From contig NC_072801.1 in the NCBI RefSeq assembly GCF_028583425.1, positions 61,519,766 through 61,583,765 of the forward strand: a stretch of 64,000 nucleotides of DNA. The letters are read 5' to 3'. Positions 45,840 to 57,064 of the stretch are shown here, piece by piece (positions within the stretch are counted from its first letter, which is position 1; each line of letters opens with the position of its first letter). The notes under the pieces are model-generated. The model was not told where the DNA came from and ran no database searches. It saw only the letters and a program-made list of their open reading frames with translations. A program made the position numbers and the translations under genes. This stretch comes from Eublepharis macularius. Lineage: Eukaryota; Chordata; Lepidosauria; Squamata; Eublepharidae.

Positions 45840-46739
45840 AATGTAGCAGATAGAAGAGAGAAGTGACTTTACCATTAAGGGGGAAATTAACTATTATAAT
45901 CTAAGCGAGCACTATGATTAAGAAAATATTTTTATTCTTTCTGTGTATTATGTTTAAGAAAACAATATTATTTAGAATATTAAGATTAGCCAGTGGAGAG
46001 TTGAATAGATATGGGATTTATCATAGTATAAAAAGAGAATTTTGTTTGGAATACGCTTGGAGTAAGGGACAGTATATAAGTGTTATAGTAGAATATAAGT
46101 GAAAGATGGGTTAATAATAAGGGGGTTTAAGGGTTGGAAAGCTGTTGGAAGTCGATGGGGGGGAAAGGGGGGGATAAAGTAAATTAGAGAGGATGGGGAT
46201 GTATTTATTAAAATATGTAATGAACTCACCAATAAATTAAAAAAAAAAGGCCATCAAAACATATTTCTTTTGCACATATAAATTTCTTCAAACCATTCAC
46301 TTATAATTCCCATTTTTTTTCTTTAACATACATTTACCTTAATATTTTCCGAATCCTTTAATTTAGTTTATTCTCTACTATTACACTTTAAATTAAGATT
46401 AGCAATTTAACCTTTCTCTTAATTCCTTCTACAATTTTATATATAAATTTACCTAATATCAATTTGCATAATTAACTTTACATTACATTTCACAATTTTT
46501 CCATTTATCTGAAAAAGACTTTTAACAATTTAACCTTCCTCTTACTTACTTCTACCATTTTATATATAAATTTATTTGGTATCAATTTGCCTAATTAACT
46601 ATACATTACATTTCCCTTATTCAATTTATCTTAAATAACTAATTTCTTCAATTAACTTTTGATCTTAAAAACAACATACATCCCAATTCCAAAAGGTAGA
46701 AAATAAACTCTTCAGACTTTCAACTATGGCCTTAGTCTT

Positions 46740-47545
46740 TTAAGTAACTCCCACTTGTAGCTTGATTCTTGTATTCATGTTACTTTTCCCGGCTTTCTTC
46801 TTCGCTTGAATTCTTCTATCACTTGGTAGCTTCTTCTGCTTGAAGTAACTGGGGATGGTTCTCTCTTTCATGCTTGTTGCTAGTACTTGCACTTGCTTCT
46901 TTAAAAATCCTGGTAGCTCTTCATGCAATTCTTCTTGCAAATACTGCTCCGTTTCTCCTCTCCCCTCACATTTTTGTTGCTTGCATCCTGCTGTTTTGTA
47001 GTCAATTTCTGCCACCTGCTCCTCTCCTTGCATTGTCTGCCTAGTTACTTGCTCCTCATCTCTCGATTCCACTTCTGTTTTAAATGTATCCTTAATACTT
47101 TTAATTAGACTTTCATTCATTTCCCAAATAAGTTGTATCAATGCTTTGTGACCCTCTGCAACTTTTTCTCCCAGCGATCTTATAGCCGATCCCATAGCAG
47201 CCTGCCGTTCCTTCTCCACTCTCTTCGAGTTTACATTAAATTTCTCCCCCCCCCCGACATCTTCTTTATCTTTTGCTTTAAATATTCGTATTATTTTAAT
47301 CTCACCAGATATCGGGCGGAGAGTTTCTATGGCAACTCTGTGGTAGTTCAAAGTAATGAATATCCACTTCCTCTCGCCTTCTCGCTGCTATGTCTCGCGT
47401 TGTTTCTTCGGGGTTTTCTTTGCTGCTTTGCTTCCTGCTTTTCCAAATCAGGCCTCTCTAGGCAGTTCCGCTCGTTGTTCTTTTTACATTCCGTTCTCTC
47501 GCAATATTTGCTCAGCCGTTCCTCCACCTCCTCCCCTTTTCTCAC
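46740..47545 (-). pseudogene. L1-C ORF1-like frame
   Basis: Two minus-strand frames (47545-47348 and 47351-46740) follow the 5' UTR. The second has a coiled-coil-like part GSAIRSLGEKVAEGHKALIQ, then EMNESLIKSIKDTFKTEVES, comparable to the L1-B ORF1 segment ENLDKKVSEGNKELKE. QKKLPSDRRIQ recalls QKKLPRDIIVQ, the RRM-side motif of L1-A and L1-B. The rest is diverged, so RNA binding is doubtful. Confidence 0.55.
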
Positions 47546-48110
47546 GGCCAGCTATCTTTCTCCAAACCGCAAGTATGCATAAACAAAAGTTATTTTCTCT
47601 TCTTTTACACTTTATAGTCTATCAAATTCCAAATCTTCCTTCAAGATGCCTTGCTCCTGTCTTATTCTATCATCTCAATCAACAATTTTCCTTTTTAGTA
47701 GAAATTTTCCTTCTCTTTTAAAGTCCGAAAGCCAGATAAAGATCTTTTACCTCGATTTGTTCCGTTTGGGTCTTTCATGCTGCCTCATTCGTTACCAGTT
47801 AGCCAAATCTGGTTCTGAAGCTTGGATCCTGGCGGGCTTATGCCGAGGAATGGCTCAGAGAGTGCTGCAGAGATGTTAGCTCGTCCTTCTTCGAGAGTAC
47901 CTCAAAGCGATGTGGGGGATCCATCGTCCTGGACCCTCCCCCCCCCGCTGAGATCTCACTCTCTCTGGAACTTGTAGCGTTCTGGCTCCTCTCCTACCTG
48001 GATAGGAGTGGCAGCCGGTGATCTGAGCACCTGGCCTGCCCAAAACAGTCACTCTTGACGGTCCAGCTCCCTGGACCGGTTCAGCCCGCCATTAGCCAAA
48101 CCGGAAGTCC

Positions 48111-48130
48111 TTGACCAAGCCTGTGCTCCT
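48111..48130 (+). repeat. 20-bp target-site duplication of L1-C, right copy
   Basis: Identical to 40101-40120. The BovB 5' end resumes immediately after it. Confidence 0.93.
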
Positions 48131-48200
48131 GACGGTGTTGCTCTCAGCTTCACTGACACACTCAGACCCCCTCACCGCATTAAGGTGTGTATCCAAGAAG
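48131..48200 (-). repeat. BovB 5' terminal piece
   Basis: TGTTGCTCTCAGCTTCACTG and CAGACCCCCTCACCGC continue the BovB 5' region cut at 40100. The exact end near 48195 is uncertain. Confidence 0.6.
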
Positions 48201-49802
48201 TGGATTTCTCTTGATATTGTAACTAAAATCAGTCCCTGTATACAGCCTGACATGCCAGAGAGTGTCTTACAATTGTACAACTCACACACAAGATTTGGGG
48301 ATAATTGGAATTGTTTCTATCTGTTTTATATGTGACTGTTGTATATGTGTTTATGATAATAGGAAGGAATTTCCTGACCAATATGGTATCTGAGAGATGG
48401 CTAATTGGTCCTATCTAGATTGATTCTAAAGTTCCAGGAACTGCTTTTGTAAAGGAAATCTAAATAGATTTGATTGTTTATCTTGCAAAACCAATGTCAT
48501 GCTTTAGTTAATGCTGTGCTATGATCAAGAATATGAGAACAGAAATTAGTTTAGTTTAGTTTATTGTTATTACGATCCGGGATCAGAATTTGCATCAGCA
48601 TATACAGTAGTATCTAACAAATACATTGATTACATGTCTAAGCATATCTAGAAAGCTGGGCAATATATTTAAATACATAAAATTGTTAGATATTGGTTAA
48701 AATTTCTTAAGAGAGTTATGGTAATCTATCTAATTAGAACAGAAATTATACATTTCCCCTCTTTCTGAATGCCTAAAGTCAAAAGTTATTGGGGACAGTG
48801 CTCATAATGTTTTAAAGTTCAGAGATCTGGTATAAAATGATGCCCCATTCGTTTGGCTTTCTGTGTATGGTCAAAGGATCCTCTTTGGAGGTGAACCTAT
48901 AACTGATATTAATGGGGATCTTTTGGCTAGGTAGCAATATTGGACGTCTCTATGGCTGCAGAGAAAATAAGTAGGGTTATTATGTTCTATGGATGCACAT
49001 TTCCACTTCCTAGAGTCTTTGTTTTAAAAAAAGATTTCAGTAAACTCATAGTAGAGAATCTTTTGTAGGATGCAGAGACCAAAGTGCCTCCTAGCAATGA
49101 GTTTCAGAGGTTTGCTGCATCTGAATATGGAGATTCTCTTTACTCTTTAAATAGCTATTGATGGACCTAACTCCCTTTTATAGTTTACCTTGTAGTATTG
49201 TTTTAAGTTTTATTTGAGAGAATTAAATGTTTTGAATAGCTATTAATTTTTAAAATAATTATTATCTCAGTGACTATTTACTTGGACTTAGTCCTATTGT
49301 TTTCAGAGAAATCTATCTCCATGCAAGATCTTTCTTTTATCTAAAACCTGTTGTGCAGGAGCTACATCTACTCTATTGTTCTGTGCATTTCTCCATATTC
49401 TGTGACAGTTATCCTCAGTTGGATCAAATTATTATTTCCATTTTTCCAACAGCAAACTAAAACCCATATGTCACAATCCAAGACAATATTAAGTACACTG
49501 CAGCTCACTGAATAATTGGGCTTCAGCATGGTTTATACTGCATTGGATAGTGGCTGGTGGCTTTCTTGTGGCCACGTGGTGCTTTAGAGATGGCCTTTGA
49601 GGCTGGATCTTGTTGAATACAACCCTCTTCATGTCTGTGGGACCATAATGACTGTTCCCAGCTGTCCCATACAACATGTGTAGCTCCAGTCTACATAATT
49701 TCATTGCCTAAATTCTTAATTAAGAACTATTTATGAAAATGGCTGTATGATCAAAAATGTTCACTGCTGCCCTCAAAATGAATTCAATTTATTCCTGGTT
49801 AG
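48201..49802. other. Intron, mostly unrecognised
   Basis: A TTTAGTTTAGTTTA run with TTATTGTTATTACG near 48550 may be a decayed LINE tail. No other feature is supported. Confidence 0.35.
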
Positions 49803-49896
49803 ATTAACGTGCTGTTAGAGAAGAATGAGTATCAAAAGGATTTTCCTCCTGTGAGGGAATTAAATTTAGAAACAAAACTAGAAACTGAAACTGCAG
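49803..49896 (+). CDS. MEIKIN: MEIKIN-like coding exon 11
   Basis: Acceptor ATTCCTGGTTAG and donor TGCAG/GTACAG bound 94 nt, phase 0 to phase 1. The peptide is INVLLEKNEYQKDFPPV, then RELNLETKLETETA. The preceding intron of 17.8 kb holds the whole BovB/PLE/L1 nest. Confidence 0.65.
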
Positions 49897-49949
49897 GTAC
49901 AGTGACATTTTCTGGAAAGGAAACAGAATAGCTGATGAGCAGCAAAATT

Positions 49950-50190
49950 GGTATTATGTCTGTGTGGGAGATGAGTTCCAGTGCTGCAATCATGGGAAAA
50001 ATTAAAGCATTTCCGAGAGCCTTTACCTCTGAACACCAGTGCTGGGAGGCAGCATCAGGAGAAGGCTTTGGCCTTTGTGCCCTGTTTGCTGACCGTCTTG
50101 GGCAACTGATCCACCAGTGTGTGAAACAGCATGTTGGACTAGATGGCACACTGGTCTGATCCAGCATAGCTCTTTTTATTGCTATTGAAT
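49950..50190 (+). repeat. L2/SINE-type dispersed repeat
   Basis: CAGGAGAAGGCTTTGGCC, then AACAGCATGTTGGACTAGA, then CACTGGTCTGATCCAGCA is the 3' part of a repeat common in squamate genomes. It starts about 55 bp after host exon 11. Confidence 0.65.
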
Positions 50191-51119
50191 TCAGCATTCC
50201 TACACCCATAAAATTTAGAGGTAAGGTAAATACGTTTAACAGAAATCTTACCACTTTCCCTCAGTGTGAACAGTAAAATGAAATGAAATGTGTTGCTCAT
50301 TAGTTTTTAACTATCTTAGACTTCTCAAAACTCATTTCATGAGCTGCTAAGAATAATATCCATGTAACTACCTTACATCAAATGTTTCTCAGGGCATTTA
50401 TATAACTAAAGTAGAAATTGTGGGGCCACATCAATTGATACTGTTCTTACATGGAAGATACCAACTGTGCAGGAAGCAAAATATGAAGCTGCATGATACT
50501 AAGACAGATAATTGGTTCAACATTGGCAGTCAGAGAAGGCAGTATGGTAGTTCTCTAGGGTCTTGGGCAGGGAGATGTATTTCCCAACAGCGCTACCAGA
50601 AGTAATTTAACTGGGGAACTTAGGGACTGAACATTGGACCTTAGTGATGGCAAAATTGATGAGTTACATAAATAGAAGGTGAATTAAAGAATCTGAAGAG
50701 AAATGGAGAAATTATTTTGCTTATAATGGATAAAATTTATAAGATATCTCAGTCCTCTAAATTTGAATATGATTGCACATTGATATATTTTATAATTTAA
50801 CTGTAAGATAAAGATAATTGGTAGACTAGATCTTATGGTAGATAATACTGAAATACTGGTAAAAAGTTAAAATGGTTAAGTAATACATAAGTAATAGGTA
50901 GGGTGAGATAAAAATGAATCAATCTAGACCCACATATCAATTACTCAGCACTGGTTTAGAATACAAGATTGCTGTTGTTGCCTTATTGATAAAACTAGTG
51001 AATCTGATATTCAGGGACTGTCAAATCTTTCAGCATTTTCACAAGTGACCCTTGTGTCTTTTTCTAAAAAAACAAACAATTGCTATTATACCTGAATCAT
51101 GTTGAGATGAGTTGGGGAG

Positions 51120-51220
51120 GGGAAACAGTGCCATCCTAAGCAGAATTACATCTTTGTAAGTCCATTGAAATCAGAGGGCTTAGAAGAGGTGCTTAGGATG
51201 ACTGTTTCAAGGAAGAGGCC
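51120..51220. repeat. Short dispersed repeat end
   Basis: GTGCCATCCTAAGCAGA, then AAGTCCATTGAAATCAGAGG, then GCTTAGGATGACTG matches a frequent squamate repeat with the 'AAGTCCCATTGAAATCAATGG' motif. Confidence 0.5.
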
Positions 51221-51391
51221 TATTGTCCTCCTTCCATATGACTCTGTCAAAGTGTTCCTAAAAGGTACTGGCAAAGCTGAAATAGAAGGTTTCCCTAGCA
51301 GCTTGCTTCACAGAGTGTAAGGGAACATAGATCTGTATTAATTATAAAGTTTTGTGTGTTTGCTTTGGTTTTATATAGGTCAACTTGTCAG

Positions 51392-51480
51392 TGCAGAATG
51401 TGGCAGCCAATGAAATTTTTTCAAACACAACTAACCCGAATTTGGAAGAACGTGCATCTTCAGAGAACATTGTTTTTCAG
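51392..51480 (+). CDS. MEIKIN: MEIKIN-like coding exon 12
   Basis: The acceptor at ACTTGTCAG keeps phase 1 to phase 0, with donor TTCAG/GTTATA. The peptide is VQNVAANEIFSNTTNPNLE, then ERASSENIVFQ. A stronger-looking acceptor (TTTTATATAG, exon from 51379) would require an in-phase partner that I did not find. Confidence 0.55.
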
Positions 51481-53475
51481 GTTATATTATTTTCCCTTTT
51501 GTGCTGATGGTAACCTAAAATACCTTGAGAATACTTTTGCATAATGGAACTGCATGAAAAGGATTTAAACACTCAAATCATTTGAATTGAGAAAACAGAT
51601 GTAAAGGTTAAGAAGACCCCACAAGTTCTTTACTTGCTACTCTCCTTCAGTTTATCAGACTGTTTCAGCCATTCATAACATTCCTTTCTCCCTCCTTCAG
51701 TTAAGCTGCCTGACCTATCTTTTTAAAGCACGTGCAGTATTCATTCATCCATCCATCCTTCTCTTTATTTATTTTTTTAAAAGAAGCATTTAAAATCAGT
51801 TGCCAAACTGTTACAGAACTTTGTGGAGAATTGCCTCATTGAAATTGTAGGTGCTTATTGTAGGTAGCACTATCCATAACTAGCCTTGGCCACAGTTTTT
51901 CAGAAGTCCCTCCACCCACCCAAGCGTGACCCTGGAGAAGGGTATGGTACATTAATATTGAACGTGCTGAGAAGAGCCTCTGTATCATCCCCACTACTCT
52001 ACCAGTGTTGCATCAGTCTTTAACCAAAGAGGAATAAGGCAACACACCAGGCTGAGACCCTTTTCATTTGATGGCTAAATGAACACTTGCACATATTTAT
52101 TTTGGGAAGCTTAGAAAGGATTTAGGATCTCTTGTTAATGTGTTGTCTGTGTATAGGTATTTTAGAAATGTTCTTTGTGAATGGACCCAGTACTACTTAA
52201 AGTGGACCCAGAGTTTACACAAAATAGGCAAGCATAGGAAATAAACCTTTCTGCTATCCCTCACTCCTATCCTAGATGGGAGTGTATATTTAGATTCTAA
52301 CACTTGGTTAGAGGGCCATATTGAACTCAGATTACACACTGTAAGGACTTGTGACAAAGTGATAGGGCTCCAGAGCAAGTTTGGAAGGAAAAACCATGGT
52401 TTTAATATGGTAGGGAAACAGTGATTATTGAGTAGAATACCAAATTACAATGATGAAATAACAATAATATCAAGCATGTATGTAGCATCCAATACTAAAA
52501 AGCTAGAATAAAATGCTCAAGGTAACATCCATACACTTGTTCAAACTCAGGAGAGATGTTTGGGGTGGGGGACTGTAAGGGTCCCTGTTTCTCATAACAG
52601 GAGTGTATGGGTCCCTGTTGTATCAGTAGTAGCAGAGAAAACAGGTTATATTACCTCTCCTGAACATTCAGGTAAGCGCAAGTGCAAGCTTTCCCACTGG
52701 GTGGAGGTATGATAGAAGTGTTCCTGACATGGGAAAACTTCTAAATAAGGAAGGCAGGGAGGACGTGTGCTAGGGGTTGGACTTGGTTATCTTACTGAAG
52801 TGTCAGGGGGTAGGTGAGAAAAGGGTACTTAAAGGTAGATGTCACCAGTTCACTCTTGTGGCAAGACATGCAGTCAGACAAGAGAGCACTGTGCCTAAGA
52901 GCTCCTTGTTCAACTGAAACACCTTATACAATGGTCTTCAAACCTTTAGTTAGTTTTTTTCCCTCAAGACTACTGTTATGTCAGGGGCATTCTTTCTGAG
53001 TTTATGGCATGCCTTCTAAACTAGCTATTGTGCTTCCATGGCTGTGATGAGATCAGGGTCGCTTGCAGTTCCTACCTGTTATGCCAACTTGCTTCCTATT
53101 ATTCTATAAGCAAACAAGGAAAATCCTTAGGCTCACAGTACTCTGTATGGCAAGAGACTGGTTGCTCATAAGCCCAAAGACACGGAGAGGTGAGAGAGCA
53201 TCCAACACGTCGCAACACTGGTTAGATGATTAGGTGCTCTCAGACCTACCATTGGGTCTTTTTACTCTAGAATATATTTTATTGACATCAACCAACCTAT
53301 AAAATATAAAATTATGAATAGTATTTAAAATCACAACTGAGTGCAATATGGTTACTTATACACTGCTTTCCCATTATCCTGAAATCTCCATCCTAAGTTG
53401 AAAAACCATAAATGACTCAAGGATTTTCTACATGTCCATCATTTGTTAGAGTAGTCTCACCTGTTGTATTAGCTG
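51481..53475. other. Intron, nothing recognised
   Basis: Unique-looking sequence; no exon with matching phase and no clear repeat. Confidence 0.4.
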
Positions 53476-53479
53476 TCGA

Positions 53480-53670
53480 GTACATTCTTATCCCATCTTT
53501 TTTCTACGGAGCTCTCTGCAGCATACATGGTTCTCTTCTATTTATCCTCACAGCAATCAACATGAGAAGGGTTAGGCTGACTGGTCCACCCACCAAGTTT
53601 CATGCCAGAGTAGAGATTTGAACTTGTATATCCTAGATCCTGGTCCAGACCTATAGCCACTATACAATAC
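53480..53670 (-). repeat. Reverse tRNA-SINE/MIR-like repeat
   Basis: TATTTATCCTCACAGCAATC, then GAGAAGGGTTAGGCTGACTG, then AGAGTAGAGATTTGAACTTG and AGACCTATAGCCACTATAC form the reverse complement of a tRNA-like SINE (B-box and A-box regions at the right end). Confidence 0.6.
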
Positions 53671-54088
53671 TGGGTCTTCATTTATTTAAAGTATTTTTTA
53701 TTGCTTTCCGTTGCAACTTAAAATAGTTTTGTTTGGATTTATACTCCTGGAGTCTTTCCCCAAAATATATGTGTTCTCCTTCTGAGGTGAAGGACATCTT
53801 GGGTGTTTCCCACCATCCAACCAGGGAGGCAGGAATTTACATATTTTTCTCCTCCTGTTGGTGTGTGGTTCACCCTTTCCTCCATTCTTTCCTGCCTCCA
53901 GGGAGAGCTGTAGCAGCAGCGCTTCGAGCTGCTTCTTAGGCCTACTTTCACTTTCAACTCCAGCCTTCTTCCTCAATTTTTTCTCCATCTTATCCCTTAT
54001 CTCTCCTCCTCCCTTACCTACCGCTTCTCTTATCCTCCCTCACTAATTTCTTTCTCAGAGCTCACGGGTTTGCCCCAACCTTTGGGGA

Positions 54089-55506
54089 ATGGAGTCAGAC
54101 GTTAGCTTCTTGGAAGAGGAGGAGGAAGCGGCACTTCCAGTAGCCGCAGCCATGGCAAATTGCCAGCCATCCAGTGCTGCCCTGTCTTCGAGTCAGGAGC
54201 TGGCTCCCGGCAACGATACAGCTCTGGAGCTGTGTGTGCCCGCCAAGAGGGCAAAGACGTCGGTCTCGGAGGCGGCAACAACGGCGCAGCTCTGCAAGGA
54301 CATTGAGCGTGGTGCCTTGAAACAGACAAGCAAAAAGGCAGGAAAGAGCAGCAGTAGACGCACCATTTCCCGCATGGGCCAGATTGTTGGCCATTCCAGC
54401 CTCCTGGCGGGAGGCTTCTGTTCTGCCCTGCCAGACTCGGAGCAGGAAACACCAAGCTCAGAGATCGAAGCCTGCAGGAGGGGCAATGTACAACCCGACA
54501 TGGGGGGCGGGGGCTCAGTGGAGCTATTTACTATGATCAGGCAAGCCATGAGGGACGAGCAAGCAGAGCTCTCGCAACCCATTTCCCAGCCCAGCAGTGA
54601 GATGTCTCCCCCCGCTTCCCCCCACCATGACAAGGACAAGCCTAGAAAGGCAGCAACATGGCCACCAAGGCGGCTCAGAAAGCCACTCAGATTAGAATGT
54701 CCAATTCTAAGTCCCATTGGGCAGAGGGGGCCTCTTCTGATAGTGATGAGAGGGAGGAAGGAGAATTCCTCTCAGAGGAAGAGGAAGAGGTCTCTATCCC
54801 AGAGCAGCCTAATAGACTGTTTACGTTTGAAGATTATCAGTGTCTCCTCTCTAAATCCTTATCAGCACTAGAGCTACAAGATAGGAAAACGGGGGAGGAG
54901 GAGGATAACCCCAAGTCAGATAAGAGGGGTATCAGACCTAAAGGGAGCAAAGAATTCTTCCCCAGAGCTAATACCTCTGAAAGAGTTTTCCCATTCCCTG
55001 AATACGTCGAGCGACAGCTCAAAGCTGAATGGGAAATGCCTGCTGCCAATAAACAATGTTCCCCTGCAGCCAAAAAATTATATGCCTTACCTTCTTATGC
55101 AAATAAGTTATTGCAGGTCTCTTGGATCGATGCTCCAGTGGCCGCTATCCAGACATCAGGCCTTTTTTCTGAAGATGAACAAGGAGTGGTGAAAGACAGC
55201 CTAGACAGGAAAGCAAAAGTTTCTCTCAGAACATCTCACAAGGCTGCGGCCATGTCCATCAAGGCCTCAGCCACGGCATCCATAGTCTCAAGGGCATCCG
55301 TGGTCTGGGTGTGTAAGCTGATCCAATTGATGCCAGATGGCAACAGACGGTTGCTTGAAGGAGCAAACAGGATTCTTAAAGCCAGTTTCCTTTGCAGCGG
55401 ATGCGACGCTGGATGCCATATCTTTCTCTTCTTGATCTATAGCGTCGGCAGCTGTAGCCAGATGATTGCTGTGGCTCAGAGCATGGCAGGCGGACATCCG
55501 ATCTAA
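54089..55506 (+). pseudogene. DIRS-like Gag region
   Basis: Starts MESDVSFLEEEEEAALPVAA in one frame (54089-54871); the reading passes into another frame by about 54720 (to 55506). The second part contains FTFEDYQCLLSKSLSALELQ, FPFPEYVERQLKAEWEMPAA and YALPSYANKLLQVSWIDAPV, the kind of acidic-then-structured protein found as ORF1 in DIRS elements. No zinc knuckle is seen. A one-base lesion explains the shift. Confidence 0.7.
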
Positions 55507-56298
55507 GTTCGTCCTGATGATGTACCCTCTCCAGGGATACAAGCTGTTCGGGGAACATCTTGACAAAGTCCTGGTGGAGACAAGAGACAAGAAAAAGGCG
55601 TTACCTAGAAGCCTGCGGAGGACAGACAGATGCCCCTTCATCCAGCCATTTCGATCCTTTCACTCCTTGGCTAGACCACGACAGGACTCAAAGCACTCAT
55701 CTTGTAACCCGGCAAAGGGCAGGGCTCCTTCACCTCTAAGTCCACCAAACACTTTCAGAACAGAGGAGAAAAGCGGAAGTTCGAGAACAAAGCTCCCAAG
55801 TTATGATTCACCTCAAATTCCAGTCGGGGGAAGGTTACTTCATTTCAGCCTAGTGTGGGCCGACTCGGGAGCAGACAGTTGGGCCCTAGAAGTGGTCTCC
55901 AAAGGCTACTCTCTTCTTCTGGATCGTTTCATCACTTCTCCCAACAGGAAAAACCCCTACCGGAAGCAGATCACCATGCAAGTGATCCTCCACCTGCAGG
56001 ACATTCAAGCTACAGAACTAGTACCTGTCAGAGAGCGAGGTCAGGGCATGTATTCCCTATTCTTTATAGTGCCAAAAAGGAGCGGCGACTGGAGAGCAAT
56101 TCTGGACCTGGTTTGTGAACAAATTCCTGAAGATAAGGTGCTTTCGCATGGAAACTCTTTGATCTGTGGTGGAGGCTCTCCAGCCAGAAGAGTTTCTGAC
56201 ATCAATAGACCTCATGGAGGCGTATCTTCACATACTGATCCTTCAGTCACATCGATGCTTTCTCTGGTTCAGCGTGGGCAGCAACCACTATCAGTTCA
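55507..56298 (+). pseudogene. DIRS-like RT, N-terminal part
   Basis: IPVGGRLLHFSLVWADSGAD, then RKQITMQVILHLQDIQATEL, then GMYSLFFIVPKRSGDWRAIL DL lie before the RT fingers (55820-56110). A frameshift follows at about 56110 and a TGA at about 56159-56161 interrupts the next frame. The RT is then split by the L1 tail at 56299. Confidence 0.8.
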
Positions 56299-57064
56299 TT
56301 TTTTAAAAAAAAGATTTTTATTGGTGAGTATACCTTTCAAATTTAATACATACGTTCCCTCAATATCTAATTAACCCTATCCCCCACCCTTTTCCTCCCC
56401 CCTCCCTATCGACTTCCAACAGCTTTCCAACCCTTAACCCCTCTTATTACTTAATGAAAACCCTTACTCTAAGCACATTCTAATTTTTTTCAGATATTCT
56501 ATCATATATATCAAATATTCTATCGATATAGTATACATCTATCAGTTATACTATCAAATATTCTATCAATACAGTATACTTGTATCGGTTATACTATCAA
56601 TATAGTATACATCTTATACCCCTCAATATAGCAGAACAGTATAATATAATATAATATATAATATAATATAATATAATATAATATAATATAATATAATATA
56701 ATATATAACAAAAATCTTAGTTTGAACATGTTCTATTTCTTTTAAGCATATTTTCTATCAAATATATTGCTGTCAATATAATATGTATTATAAAACCTCT
56801 ACTGTGTGCCCTGCCACCAATGTGGCACAGCACGCAACACTATATTACGCAGTCATTATATAATATACAACCTAATATATTACATATAGTATATAGTATA
56901 TATATATACCCCACTAGTATATTTATTTAACTATACTCTTATTCATATACTCTGAGAAAAGAAAAAAAAAATTCCCCTAACCCTTATACTAGCTTAGATT
57001 ATAGTTACATTTCCCCTATATGGTAAGATCCCCTCTCTCTCTCTTATCGACCACTATCAGTTCA
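56284..57064 (-). mobile_element. 5'-truncated L1 tail inserted in the DIRS RT, 15-bp duplication
   Basis: ACCACTATCAGTTCA is present at 56284-56298 and 57050-57064. The 751 bp between them begin (minus strand reversed) with a T/A run and TTTTTATTGGTGAGTATACC, the complement of an L1 3' end with CACCAATAAAAA. Only 3' UTR is present, with an AT-rich microsatellite. Confidence 0.88.
56638..56706. repeat. (ATAAT)n microsatellite
   Basis: Pentanucleotide AATAT/ATAAT run of about 65 bp inside the L1 tail. Confidence 0.9.

Larger units (their letters stand above)
40395..46246 (+). mobile_element. L1-B, full-length L1 nested in L1-C
   Basis: Flanked by AAGGCCATCAAAAC at 40381-40394 and 46247-46260 (14 bp, perfect). 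Starts AGGACTTCCGGTTTGGG and ends CACCAATAAATT plus A-run. Length 5.85 kb. The perfect duplication and intact ORF1 make it the youngest L1 in the window. Confidence 0.93.
40121..48110 (-). mobile_element. L1-C, short minus-strand L1 without ORF2, split by L1-B
   Basis: Own sequence is 48110-46261 and 40394-40121, about 2.1 kb. It begins (minus strand) GGACTTCCGGTTTGGCTAAT, the terminus shared with L1-A and L1-B, and ends CCAATAAAAATG plus an A-run, so both ends of an L1 are present but ORF2 is missing. A 20-bp duplication flanks it. This fits a non-autonomous, HAL1-like L1 derivative. Confidence 0.85.
32290..48200 (-). mobile_element. BovB (RTE) LINE, split into four pieces by nested insertions
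   Basis: BovB pieces in 5' to 3' order on the minus strand are 48195-48131 (5' end), 40100-39535 (N-terminal region), 36995-36302 (endonuclease) and 33560-32290 (RT and C-terminus, 3' tail). The rest of the span is inserted L1 and Penelope-like sequence. About 150 codons between endonuclease and RT are missing at the plus-strand PLE insertion, so a deletion went with it or came after. BovB is a widespread squamate LINE. This copy is inactive. Confidence 0.85.

Noticed and set aside
49489-49704. A 71-codon minus-strand frame
   Set aside because: No domain, no partner exons, and it lies in an intron of the host gene.
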